A DNA stretch of 64,000 nt. It comes from Flavobacterium sp. SUN052. GTDB taxonomy: Bacteria > Bacteroidota > Bacteroidia > Flavobacteriales > Flavobacteriaceae. The notes under the pieces were generated by a model. The model was not told the origin of the DNA and did no database searches. It saw nothing but the letters and a program-made list of their open reading frames with translations. The translations under genes and the position numbers were made by a program. This document shows positions 24,459 to 34,900 of this stretch, piece after piece. Within the stretch, counting starts at the first letter, position 1. Every line of letters starts with the position of its first letter. The DNA is taken from assembly GCF_028867935.1 (NCBI RefSeq), contig NZ_JAPQNS010000011.1, forward strand, positions 186,001 to 250,000, written 5' to 3'.

Positions 24459-24486
24459 CGGCACTTTCTCGAACTGCGCGTTACTT

Positions 24487-24523
24487 CCAGCGCGTCTGGT
24501 CTTCTAAAGAAGAAAGCCGCTGG
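24487..24523. repeat. Nested hairpin ahead of the GT2 gene
   Basis: The outer stem CCAGCG/CGCTGG (24487-24492 with 24518-24523) encloses a perfect palindrome TCTTCT-AA-AGAAGA (24500-24513). It lies in the short divergent region before the GT2 ATG at 24546, with no T-tract after it. Confidence 0.45.
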
Positions 24524-24545
24524 TTCATTTGAATCTCAAGTATTC

Positions 24546-25733
24546 ATGTCAATTTTGTTCTTCCTCTGGTCTGTCCTGATTATCTTTCTTGCGTTCAACG
24601 TCGGTTATCTTCTCCTGTTTGCTGTTGCTGGCCGATTTGGTAAGGCCGACGATATAAATCCCGCTTCTTCTTCGCCAGTACGGGCTACTACATACCGAAA
24701 AATTGCGGTTCTTATTCCGGCTTATAAAGAAGATATTGTTATTCTCGACTCTGTTCGGGCCAATCTCCAGCAAGACTATCCTTCCGATCAATTCGACCTT
24801 GTCGTTATTGCTGATTCACTTCGGGCTGACACCTTAGCTCAGCTGACAGAATTGCCCATTCGGGTAGTACCCGTGTCATTCGAAAAATCGACCGTAACCA
24901 AAGCAATCAACGCCGGCTTAGCGTCTATTTCGACCGATGAATTTGCCATTGTGGCCGTTTCGGATGCAGATAATCACATGGCTCCTGATTTCCTGAGCCG
25001 AATCAACGCAGCTTTCGAGCAGGGCTGGCGGGTGGTACAGGGGCACCGGGTCGCCAAAAACACACAGTCAGGGATAGCCTTATTAGACGCCATTAGCGAA
25101 GAAATCAACAATACTATTTTCCGGAAAGGAGCACGAGCTCTGGGCCTATCTAGCTCGCTAATTGGTTCTGGAATGGCTTTCGACCACGCGCTCATGCGGG
25201 CCGCCATGAATGGTCAAACTACAACTGGCGGTTACGATAAAGAACTAGAAATGAATTTGTTGCTTGGTGGCCATTCTGTAGCCTACCTTGAAAATGCCAT
25301 TATTTACGACGAAAAGGTGTCGAATGCGGCTGTCTTCCAGAACCAGCGCACCCGTTGGATTGCGGCCCAATGGCAATTTTTGAGCGATTATTTTGGAAGA
25401 GGTATGGCCGGGTTGGGCAGAGGGAACACGGAGGGAGCCTTCAAAATTCTCCAAACGCTGGTACTGCCTCGCGTCTTGTTGCTGGGCATACTGGGGCTGG
25501 TAACGTTTCTCGGCATTTTTCTTGGTCAGGCGTTCTTCTGGCTCGTTCCATTGTGTTTACTGTTGGGGTTAATTAGCAGCCTTTTGGTGGCTGTTCCAGC
25601 CTATCTCTGGAAGCGAGTCACTGTAAACGAACTACTTCTGATTCCAATGCTGATGCTTCGGTTTGCCAGGGCTGTGTTCAACATCCGCAAGGCTTTCAGC
25701 AGTTTTATGCACACTCCGCACGCAGTGAAATAA
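24546..25733 (+). CDS. Membrane-bound glycosyltransferase family 2 (processive type)
   Basis: A 395-residue inner-membrane GT-A enzyme. One N-terminal helix (residues about 3-28) is followed by a catalytic domain starting KIAVLIPAYKEDIVILDS. It has the metal-binding motif VSDADNHM, a further catalytic aspartate in GGYDKELEM, and the QxxRW-type motif QNQRTRW. Two to three membrane helices close the protein. The D, DxD, D, QxxRW set is that of processive synthases such as cellulose or hyaluronan synthase, so it may polymerise a polysaccharide. It is the first + gene of a stretch continuing with TolC-like and GumC-like export genes. Confidence 0.87.
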   Translation: MSILFFLWSVLIIFLAFNVGYLLLFAVAGRFGKADDINPASSSPVRATTYRKIAVLIPAYKEDIVILDSVRANLQQDYPSDQFDLVVIADSLRADTLAQLTELPIRVVPVSFEKSTVTKAINAGLASISTDEFAIVAVSDADNHMAPDFLSRINAAFEQGWRVVQGHRVAKNTQSGIALLDAISEEINNTIFRKGARALGLSSSLIGSGMAFDHALMRAAMNGQTTTGGYDKELEMNLLLGGHSVAYLENAIIYDEKVSNAAVFQNQRTRWIAAQWQFLSDYFGRGMAGLGRGNTEGAFKILQTLVLPRVLLLGILGLVTFLGIFLGQAFFWLVPLCLLLGLISSLLVAVPAYLWKRVTVNELLLIPMLMLRFARAVFNIRKAFSSFMHTPHAVK

Positions 25734-25787
25734 ACAATCATATAGCGTTTTATAAGGATGGTTGGCACAACGAGCTTATTCGTAAAA

Positions 25788-25864
25788 TGATAAATGTGAC
25801 ATTATTAAGAATTACCGTCAAAAGAACACTACGATTTCCTAATCCCTACCAAAGTCATTTATCA
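25788..25864. repeat. Imperfect inverted repeat upstream of the TolC-like gene
   Basis: TGATAAATGTGAC at 25788-25800 and GTCATTTATCA at 25854-25864 are complementary over 11 bases with a 2-base bulge, 53 bases apart. The second arm ends 7 bases before the start codon. It could be a paired operator; evidence is symmetry only. Confidence 0.3.
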
Positions 25865-25871
25865 CTTTTTT

Positions 25872-26690
25872 GTGTGTATCAACCGATTAAGAAATACAAC
25901 GTTGAAATCTCTGACCATCAGTCTATTATTTCTATTGACAATATTATCGTCACTTAATTGTCTTGCCCAACGCCCTAATCCACGTAACCGGGTTTCGTTT
26001 GGCCAGTCGGTTGGGATAATGAGTGATACCACTTTTCTGGATGTCGATCAGGACATTGCAGTTCAGTTAATGCCGTTTGATGATCTGGTACGAATAGCGC
26101 TGAATTATTCGCCAATCATGAAATATCAGAGCGAGGTTATCAACTCGTTGAACTCGGGGCGGAACTTGGCAAAGGTGCAGATTTTACAGAATGCCTCGGG
26201 ATTTGCGAATTACTCCGGTGGTAATCAAAGTCTGGTTACAACGGGGCTCAATCAGTTAGGCGAGCCACTGGGGCAGATTGCCAACGGGTATCGGGCGGGA
26301 GTTGATTTTCGCATTTCGCTCTATGATTTGTTTGGCCGCAAACACCTGCTAAAACAGGCCGATGCAAACTATCGGGCCTCAGTAGTGCAGAAGGATATTA
26401 TCGAGTTGCAGTTACGCCGGGAAATGATCACCATTTACCAGGACATGATCACGTCTCAACAAGTGCTCAAATATAGATTGATGGACGAACAGTCGGCTAT
26501 GGCAGCACTTCGGATTATTGAAGCAGAAAATCAGAAAGGCCGCGTTACCAGTGAAGTTTTCGCCACGGCCACCAACCGGTACGTCGAGACTAAAGTAATT
26601 ACAGAGCAGGTGAAAGGCGATTTCTTGAAAAATGTCCACCAATTTGAGTCACTAGTAGGAGTTCCAATCCAGCGTATGAAACGTTTTTAA
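25872..26690 (+). CDS. Half-length TolC-like outer membrane protein
   Basis: A 272-residue secreted protein with a hydrophobic leader ending near LNCLAQ. The body resembles one OEP repeat of TolC: a first strand-helix region FDDLVRIALNYSPIMKYQSEVI and long amphipathic helices rich in Gln and Glu (residues about 160-260) with REMITIYQDMITSQQVL. Full TolC-type proteins have two such repeats in 420-480 residues, so this is half size, with no sign of a frameshift. It may form a hexamer-like channel or act as an EPS outer-membrane factor with the GumC-like neighbour, which starts 2 bases after its stop. The start is uncertain: GTG 25872 or TTG 25902. Confidence 0.7.
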   Translation: MCINRLRNTTLKSLTISLLFLLTILSSLNCLAQRPNPRNRVSFGQSVGIMSDTTFLDVDQDIAVQLMPFDDLVRIALNYSPIMKYQSEVINSLNSGRNLAKVQILQNASGFANYSGGNQSLVTTGLNQLGEPLGQIANGYRAGVDFRISLYDLFGRKHLLKQADANYRASVVQKDIIELQLRREMITIYQDMITSQQVLKYRLMDEQSAMAALRIIEAENQKGRVTSEVFATATNRYVETKVITEQVKGDFLKNVHQFESLVGVPIQRMKRF

Positions 26691-26692
26691 CC

Positions 26693-28876
26693 ATGAATAT
26701 TGAGGTCTTTTTACGGGTTTTGAAGCGGCATTTCGGTTGGTTCATTCTGTTACCTGCTCTTACGGCGGGCATGGCCTTCTATACAACCCAGAACGAGGTA
26801 AAAGTATATAAGTCAGAGGCTTCACTTTATACAGGCTTGTCATCGGGTTATTCGATCACGTCAGATTTGCGGTCCTCCTACGGCGATCAGTCTGCTAGTG
26901 CGTTCGATAATATGTTAAGTACACTGGGCTCCAAAGAAACGGTATTGCGGGTAGGGAGTTATTTGCTCGCCGACCACCTGCAACTGACCGAGCCCGATTC
27001 ATTAGTGCTGGGCAGAGCCGGGTTCGACGAGCTAAAAAGTGCCGTTCCAAACGAATGGCGCTTTATGTTGCCCATCAATGGCGATATAGTTGCTCTCCGG
27101 CAGGCTATCGACAGTTTAAGTAAATCCCCAACCGACAATCCGATTAAGCAACTGCTGTTTAAGTCAGAATCGCCATACTCAGTTATGGTAATCGGGGATA
27201 AATTGAAGGCGACAGCCCGCAAAAATACCAATGACGTTATGCTACTGGAGTACGAAGCCAACGATCCGGCCGTAGCTCAACGTACTCTGACGCACGCCAT
27301 CGCTGTACTGAACGAACGCTATTCGACGTTAAAAACCTCCGAAACAAACTCAGTTGTAGGCTATTACGAAGGACAACTCCAAAAAGCCAAACAGGCCCTA
27401 GACAAGGCGGAGGGTAATCTACAGGCCTTCAGCCAGGAGCACCGTGTACTCGATTATGACGAGGAAGCCCGCAATGTAGCCTCTTCGCGTGAGGCCCTGA
27501 TTAGCGAATACAACCAGGAGCAGATGCGCCGAAACGCAGCCAAGGCAGCGATAGATGCGCTTAAGTCGCGGATGGGCCAGCAGGGCACCATCAAAAGTGT
27601 GAACAACGACCTGTCGGAAAAGCAACAGAGATTGGCTCAGGCAGAAGCGCAACTGGCCAATGCCCGTGCATATAACCAGCCGAAGGGAGAAATTGCCCGT
27701 TTACAAAGTCGGGTAAAACAGGCACAGGAAGACCTGCGGAGCAGTGCCCAACGCTACGAAACAGCCACAACCACCGATGAGTCGGTGCCGCAGCAGCAAG
27801 TCAGCACCGATTTGTTGGCCAAGACATTAGAGTACGAAGAATCGTCGGCACGGCTGGAATTGTACCAGAAGCGCATCTCTGAATTAGAAACTAAAACAAA
27901 CGAGTTCAGCCCAATGGGTTCGCAGCTCCGGTCATTGAAGCGTGATTTGAGCATCGCCGAAAAGGAATACTTCGACTTGCTACAGCACGTAGATCAGTCG
28001 CGGACGAAGCGACAGGACGTTCGCGGGGGCAAAATGGAACCGCTTGATGCGCCTAATTATCCGCTACTCCCCCAGCCATCTAAACGGCTTCAGTTGATTA
28101 TCGTCGGCTTCGGCGTAGGAATTTTCCTGGCCTTGTTACTCGTGGCATTGCGGTTCTGGATGGACAAAACCATTAAATCACCCGAGCAGGCAGAAATTCA
28201 GATTGGGTTGCCAATGGCAGCTATTTTCCCAACGGTTAAAAAGCCGCTCATTTACTCACGCGTGACGCGTACCGCCCGAACGATGTTCGAGCAATTATTC
28301 AACGCCATCAATATTGAAGTTGCTCAAACTACCGGTAAGCCTTACCCACCTATTTTGACAATATTCAGTATTCGGGCCCGCCAGGGTAAAACCTGGGTAG
28401 CGGAGGGACTGAATCGACTCTACACCGATGCCGATCAGCGGGTTGCTTACTGCTATCCCCGCCAGACACCAAAGGAATACCGCGTTTTCAAAAACGGCGT
28501 CACGTATTTTCCGTACACGGTCCGGCCCGATTTTATGAACGTCACGAGTCTGGAGTATCTGATCGATCATGATCATGAGTTCGACCCGGCTCAATTCGAC
28601 CGGATTGTATTGGAACTGCCTTCGCTCATCAACAACCAGATTCCGGTTTATTTAATGAAAGAGAGTGCTTTATCGCTGCTGGTTGTCGATGCCAATACGG
28701 CTTGGGCAAGAGCAGAAAAGCAACTCCTTAGCCTGTATGCCCGCGTGACAAACCAACCAATGCTTGCTGTGTTAAACCGAGTTGGGGGCGACCAGTTGCA
28801 GATTCCAGCACGGGCCGATGCCAAACAAGAGCCTGTTTATCGGGATCATTCGCTACAAACACAGCGGGAATCGTAG
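26693..28876 (+). CDS. GumC/Wzz-type polysaccharide copolymerase with degenerate BY-kinase-like domain
   Basis: A 727-residue inner-membrane protein that should control export or chain length of a polysaccharide. Wzz domain: membrane helix at about 16-32, long periplasmic coiled coils at about 220-440 (many Q, A, E, K heptads), and a second helix at about 465-485. The cytoplasmic part (about 490-727) resembles the kinase domain of Wzc. SIRARQGKTW stands where the Walker A loop belongs, but no Walker A' (hhhDxDxR) is seen. The Walker B-like strand reads RIVLELPSL, and there is no C-terminal tyrosine cluster. Kinase activity is therefore doubtful. It is coupled to the TolC-like gene and followed, after 108 bases, by the NRPS-PKS genes. 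Confidence 0.85.
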   Translation: MNIEVFLRVLKRHFGWFILLPALTAGMAFYTTQNEVKVYKSEASLYTGLSSGYSITSDLRSSYGDQSASAFDNMLSTLGSKETVLRVGSYLLADHLQLTEPDSLVLGRAGFDELKSAVPNEWRFMLPINGDIVALRQAIDSLSKSPTDNPIKQLLFKSESPYSVMVIGDKLKATARKNTNDVMLLEYEANDPAVAQRTLTHAIAVLNERYSTLKTSETNSVVGYYEGQLQKAKQALDKAEGNLQAFSQEHRVLDYDEEARNVASSREALISEYNQEQMRRNAAKAAIDALKSRMGQQGTIKSVNNDLSEKQQRLAQAEAQLANARAYNQPKGEIARLQSRVKQAQEDLRSSAQRYETATTTDESVPQQQVSTDLLAKTLEYEESSARLELYQKRISELETKTNEFSPMGSQLRSLKRDLSIAEKEYFDLLQHVDQSRTKRQDVRGGKMEPLDAPNYPLLPQPSKRLQLIIVGFGVGIFLALLLVALRFWMDKTIKSPEQAEIQIGLPMAAIFPTVKKPLIYSRVTRTARTMFEQLFNAINIEVAQTTGKPYPPILTIFSIRARQGKTWVAEGLNRLYTDADQRVAYCYPRQTPKEYRVFKNGVTYFPYTVRPDFMNVTSLEYLIDHDHEFDPAQFDRIVLELPSLINNQIPVYLMKESALSLLVVDANTAWARAEKQLLSLYARVTNQPMLAVLNRVGGDQLQIPARADAKQEPVYRDHSLQTQRES

Positions 28877-28984
28877 TACCCTATATACCGAGTGCCTGAT
28901 GCAACGGGGCAAGCCTCCCCCGGAACATCGGATAGTTACCTAACCTCCCGGTTCCATAGGACCGCCAAAATGTGATTCGATCGT

Positions 28985-31900
28985 ATGTATACAGCTACTG
29001 GAAAAGAGGCTGGATTCAACGCGCGCCCTTTGCCGTTAATCCATCAGTTCGTTGAACAGACAACGCTCGATTATCCCGAAAACATAGCCGTGGTTTTCGG
29101 TCGGGAGTCGCTTACGTATGGGCAATTAAACAGCCGTGCCGATCAGCTTGCACTACTCATAAACCATTACGCGCCCGATTCAACCCGAATCGGTGTTTGC
29201 ACCACGCGATGCCTTGGTATGGTGGTTTCGGTTCTAGCGATTTTGAAAGCCGGCAAAGCCTATTTACCCCTCGACCCCGCTTACCCAACCTCACGTTTAG
29301 AACAAATGAAGGCTGACGCTGGCCTGACTTTGTGCCTGTCAACACCTGCCGATGCTTCCCTGTTTTCTGAGCTTGGTCTTCGCGTTATCGATCCCGATTC
29401 GGAGGAGACGGTGCCAGTTTCTTTTATCACTGAGCAATCGACAACAGCGTATGTGTTGTACACATCAGGGTCTACTGGCACGCCAAAAGGAGTTCTGAAT
29501 AGTCACGCAGGCTTAGCAAACTTCATACAATGGCAGAGCATCCATTCGTCGGCCCGGCCGGGGATGAAAACCATTCAGTTTTGCCACCTCAGCTTCGATG
29601 GGTCGTTTCCGGAGCTTTTTATTCCATTAGCAACGGGGGGTACGCTATACCTGATGACCGAGCCACAACGGCTGGAAGCGAGTTTGCTTCTGCATTTTTT
29701 GATTGACAACGGCATCAACCGAGCGTTTTTGCCCTTTGTTGCCCTGCAATATTTAGCCGAAGCCGCCCAGGCCGAATCGCTTTATCCGGAAACGCTGATT
29801 GAGTTGGTAACCGGTGGAGAAGCACTCAAAATTACGGAGCCAATCGCCCGTTTTTTTGCTGCCCTGCCCGGCTGCACGCTCATGAACGCATACGGCCCCA
29901 CCGAAGCCAGTGTATGGATGGCTGAAAACAAACTGACCGGTGATCCATCGGCTTGGCCAACGCTCCCTCCTATTGGCAAACCCATTGGCAACACTAATTT
30001 GCTTGTGCTCGACGAAGAGGGCAACGAACTTCCAGTGGGTGAGGTGGGCGAATTATGTATTACGGGTGTTTGTCTGGCGCAAGGGTATCTGAACCGGCCT
30101 GAGCTAACTGCCCAAAAGTTCATCGACTGGACAAATGCTGCCGGTGAGACCATCCGAATTTACCGGACAGGCGATATGGGTCGGTATTTACCTGATGGCG
30201 TTGTAGAATTTGCCGGTCGTAAAGACGATCAGATCAAAATTCGGGGCAACCGGGTTGAGCTGGGTGAAATTGAAGTTGCTCTCACCCGGCAGGAAGGCGT
30301 TCGTCAAGCGGTAGTGGTAGCCCGCGAAGATGTTCCCGGCATGAAACGCCTGATTGCCTACGTCGTACCAGAAACGGCAAATCTCGATCTGAACGAAGTT
30401 CGCCGGACGCTGACCGCGCAGCTGCCCGATTTTATGTGGCCCGCGCAGTTTGTAACCATCGACGAGATCCCACAAACGACCGCCGGTAAAGTTGACAAAA
30501 AACGGTTGCCCACCCCGACGGTGTTGCGCCCTGATTTAGCAGTGCTATACCGCAAACCAGCTTCTAAACTGGAACAGGCCGTCGCGAATTTGTGGGCGGA
30601 TCTCCTTCAGTTGGATCAGGTAGGTGCCGACGATAATTTCTTTGAACTGGGAGGTAATTCGTTGCTGGCACAAAAGACCGTTGCGGCCCTTCGCCAACAG
30701 CACGGGCTCGAACTACCCATCACCAAACTATATCAACATCCCACCGTTGCGGGGGTAGCGAAGTTATTGGCTCCCCGGGCAACCCCAGCAGGCAACCATT
30801 CCGATAAACCGGATTCCCGGACCAAATTCGAACTAAGCGCGCAGCAAGCTACTGGTAACTCCCAAAAAGATATTGCTGTGATAGGCATGTCGGGCCGTTT
30901 TCCGGGTGCCAACACGATTGATGAGCTTTGGCAGGTATTGGTTGAAGGTCGCGAGACAATCCGATTCTTTACACCAGAAGAGATTGACCCCAGTGTTCCC
31001 GCCAACAAAAAAAACGACCCTGCCTATGTTAGGGCGCGCGGCCTGATTGACCAGGCTGACGGCTTTGATCCCTTGTTTTTTGGGTTGACGCCTGCCCTCG
31101 CCGAACTCATGGACCCGCAGCAACGGGTATTTCTGGAAGTGGCTTGGGAAGCCCTGGAAAAAACAGGGTATCTGCCCCAGCATTTTGGCGGGACAGTAGG
31201 TGTTTTTGCCGGATGTGGTCCCAACACCTACTTCATGAACAACGTGCAGCGGCATACTGACCTGATTGAACAGGTTGGTGCCGTTAACGTGACCACTGTT
31301 AACGAGAAAGATTACATAGCCACACGTGTAGCCTACCAGTTGAACCTGAAGGGACCAGCAGTGAGTGTCTATTCGGCCTGTTCGACTTCGTTGCTGGCCA
31401 TTGCTCAGGCCGTACAGAGTCTAAGAAGCGGGCAGTGCGCCGTGGCGCTGGCGGGTGGTTCCTGCATTACGGCCCCACTCAATAGCGGCCATATTTACCA
31501 GGAAGGCACTATGTTGAGCCATGATGGCCACACAAAAACGTTTCAGGCGGGTTCTACTGGAACCGTGTTCAGCGACGGAGCCGGGGTAGTACTCCTCAAA
31601 CCACTCGCCGACGCCCAGCGCGACGGTGACACTGTTTTCGCTGTTATTAAAGGCGTTGGCGTCAACAACGACGGTGCCGATAAAGGTAGCTTTACTGCTC
31701 CCAGTGCCGATGGACAGGCAGGAGCCATCAAAATGGCCCTCGCAGATGCGGCTGTTGATCCTGCCACAATAAGTTACGTTGAAGCGCACGGAACGGCCAC
31801 TCCACTCGGTGACCCGATCGAGATCGAAGGTCTTACCATGGCCTTTGGCGAACTGAGTAAAAACCAGTTTTGCCGGATTGGCTCTATAAAAAGTAACATG

Positions 31901-34900
31901 GGCCACCTCACCGCAGCAGCAGGAGTGGCCGGTTTGATCAAAACAGTGCTGGCATTGCACCACCAGCAACTGCCACCAACTATCAATTTTAGCCAGCCGA
32001 ACCCAGCTATCGACTTTGCTAACAGTCCATTTGTGGTCAACAATACATTGACCGACTGGCTTGTGGTCGATGGGCCCCGTCGGGCTGGGGTAAGCTCGCT
32101 CGGCGTTGGAGGGACCAACGTTCACGTGATTCTGGAAGAAGCCCCTGACAGCGGTCAGTTTGCAGCGACCAGTGAGCAGTTAAGCAGTGAGCAAATTGCG
32201 CTTCCGCAGCTGATTACCTGGTCGGCGCGGAGCGAAATAAGCCGGGATGCTTACGCCAAGCGATTGGCCAACGCGCTGACAGAACCATATGCTCCAGCAC
32301 TTGCCGATGTAGGCTTTACCCTTCAGACAACCCGCCCCGACTTTAAACAACGTCGGTTTGCGGTGGCATCAACAACCGATGAATTGGTGGAGATTTTGCG
32401 AGCTGATGCTCAAAAAGCGACGACCAACACACTTCGGCAACTACCCGACGAACTGGTATTTCTATTTCCGGGGCAGGGCGCGCAGTTCATAGGCATGGGC
32501 CGCGAATTGTATGAGTCTGAACCAGTATTCCGGCAAGCCATCGACGAATGTGCTGCATTACTGGCGAACCAACTCGATGTGGATATTCGGGAGGTAATGT
32601 ATCCTGTCACGCTCGACGACGAAGCTAGTAAGAGAGTAGCCGAGCAACGTCTCAATAACACCCGCTACACACAACCGGCGCTGTTCTCAACCGAATATGC
32701 ACTGGCAAAACTCTGGATGAGTTGGGGAATTAAACCCAGCATTCTGTGTGGCCATAGCATCGGTGAGTTTGTGGCTGCTCATCTGGCCGGAGTTTTCTCG
32801 TTGCCCGACGCGCTCACCCTTATTGCTACACGCGGACGACTGGTAAGCGAACAGCCACGTGGCCGCATGCTTTCGGTACGCCTGGATGCTCAGGCTGTGC
32901 ACGACATACTTCCCGGCACACTATCGATTGCGGCTGTCAACAGTCGTGCGCTGTGTGTGGTTGCTGGGCCCGACGAACACCTGGCCGATTTTGCCCGGCT
33001 GCTCGATCAGCTAGAAGTACCTAACCGGCTCTTGATGACTAGCCATGCCTTCCACTCGGCGATGATGGACCCGGTTGTTGGCATTTTTGAAGACGTTGTA
33101 AAGCAGGTTACACTGAATCGCCCGCAACGGCCCATTGTCTCAACGGTAACGGGCCAACTTCTAACTGACGCTCAGGCAACAGACCCGCATTACTGGGCAA
33201 CTCACCTCCGCGAAACAGTCCGTTTTGCCGATGCTGCTGATACCCTGCTGGCAATGGGCAACCCGCTCCTGCTCGAAGTGGGGCCGGGGCAGGCTTTATC
33301 TACGCTTGTTCGACAACAGGCTGCTCCCAAAATCACGGTAGTGTTGCCGGGTTTAACAGTGCAACCAACAGTAGAGAGCGCCCGCCGAACTCTGTTGACC
33401 ACCCTTGGCCAGTTGTGGCTCAATGGGGCTACACCCGATTGGAAAGCCCTTTACAATAATCAAAACCGGTCTAAAGTGACGTTGCCAACTTATGTGTTCG
33501 ACCGCAAACGGTATTGGGTTGATCCTGTTGAGCTTTGGCCTGCCAAGCCGCCAATTACCACTAACCAAGACGAGATACTACCAATTAATTTACCCTCCCA
33601 AACGACCAAACTGATGAGACAACCCATTCTGCAACAGCGTATTCTGGACTTATTAGAAAAGGCCTCAGGAATCGACGTGACAGACGTAACGCCCGATATG
33701 TCGTTTCTGGAAATTGGGCTTGATTCTCTCTTACTCACTCAATTGGCGCAAACATTCAAGAAGGAATTCGGTATTCCCGTTACCTTTCGGCAGTTGACTA
33801 GTGAGTTTGGTACCATTGGCGATGTTGCAGCCCACCTCGATCAGGTGTTGCCCCCAACGGCGTTCCAGCCTGAGCCAGTAGCCCAACCAGTAATACCGCA
33901 ACCGAAACCCCAGGTTCAGCAATACGCGAGCGCGACTCCGGCAGCTCAGCCGATGGCTATTGCCAGTTCCGGGAACGACTCTGCACTTGGTCTGATTGCC
34001 CAGCAATTACAGATTCTAGCTAAACAGGTTGCCCTTATGCAGGGTAGCACTCCTGCTCCCCAAGCTTTTGCCCCGCAAGTCGCGGCTCCTGTACCTCAAC
34101 CCGTTGACTCCTATAAACCAACCTCACAGAACGGAACAACGAGCCATATTAATCCAAAATCATTCAGTAGTCCAGCCGAACCTTCTCCCGACATTACCCC
34201 CGAAGAAGCCGCTGAACTCAAAAAACCCTTCGGTGCTACGGCCCGAATTGAGCGGAAGGCAACAGAATTACCTGCCGTGCAACAGGCGTTTATCGACGAA
34301 TTGACTGCACGATATAATCAGAAGACGGCGGGCAGCAAGCACTATACGAAAAAACACCGCCCTCACATGGCCGATCCCCGTGTGGTTACGGGCTTCCGAC
34401 CAACGACTAAAGAGTTAGTGTACCCGATTGTGGTCAATAAATCGAAGGGAAGCCGGTTGTGGGACGTTGATGGCAACGAATACATCGATGTATTGAATGG
34501 CTTCGGCTCTACCATGTTTGGGTACCAGCCCGATTTCATGAAAGAAGCCATGCACCAGCAGGTCGAGGATGGCTACGAAATTGGCCCACAACACGAACTG
34601 GCGGGTGAAGTAAGCGAATTGGTCAGTGCGTTTACGGGGCATGATCGGGTTGCTCTGTGCAGCACCGGTTCAGAAGCCGTTCTGGGAACGATGCGGATTG
34701 CCCGCACAATTACCGGCCGCTCGCTGATTGTTGCTTTTTCAGGCTCTTATCACGGTATTGTGGATGAAGTGCTGGTTAGAGGCACTAAAAAACTAAAGTC
34801 GTTCCCGGCTGCTTCGGGTATTATGCCCGAGTCCGTTCAAAATATTCTAGTGCTCGATTACGGTACAGACGAAAGCCTCCGAATCATTCGCGAACGCGCC

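Noticed and set aside
26691..26692. Frameshift splitting a full TolC protein considered for the 272-residue half-length form
   Set aside because: The next gene begins 2 bases after the stop and encodes GumC from its first residues, leaving no remnant of a second TolC half.
31421..32125. 234-codon open frame on the minus strand inside the ketosynthase region
   Set aside because: It lies fully antisense to a domain with intact catalytic motifs, has no recognisable protein family features, and is explained by codon usage of the + strand gene.
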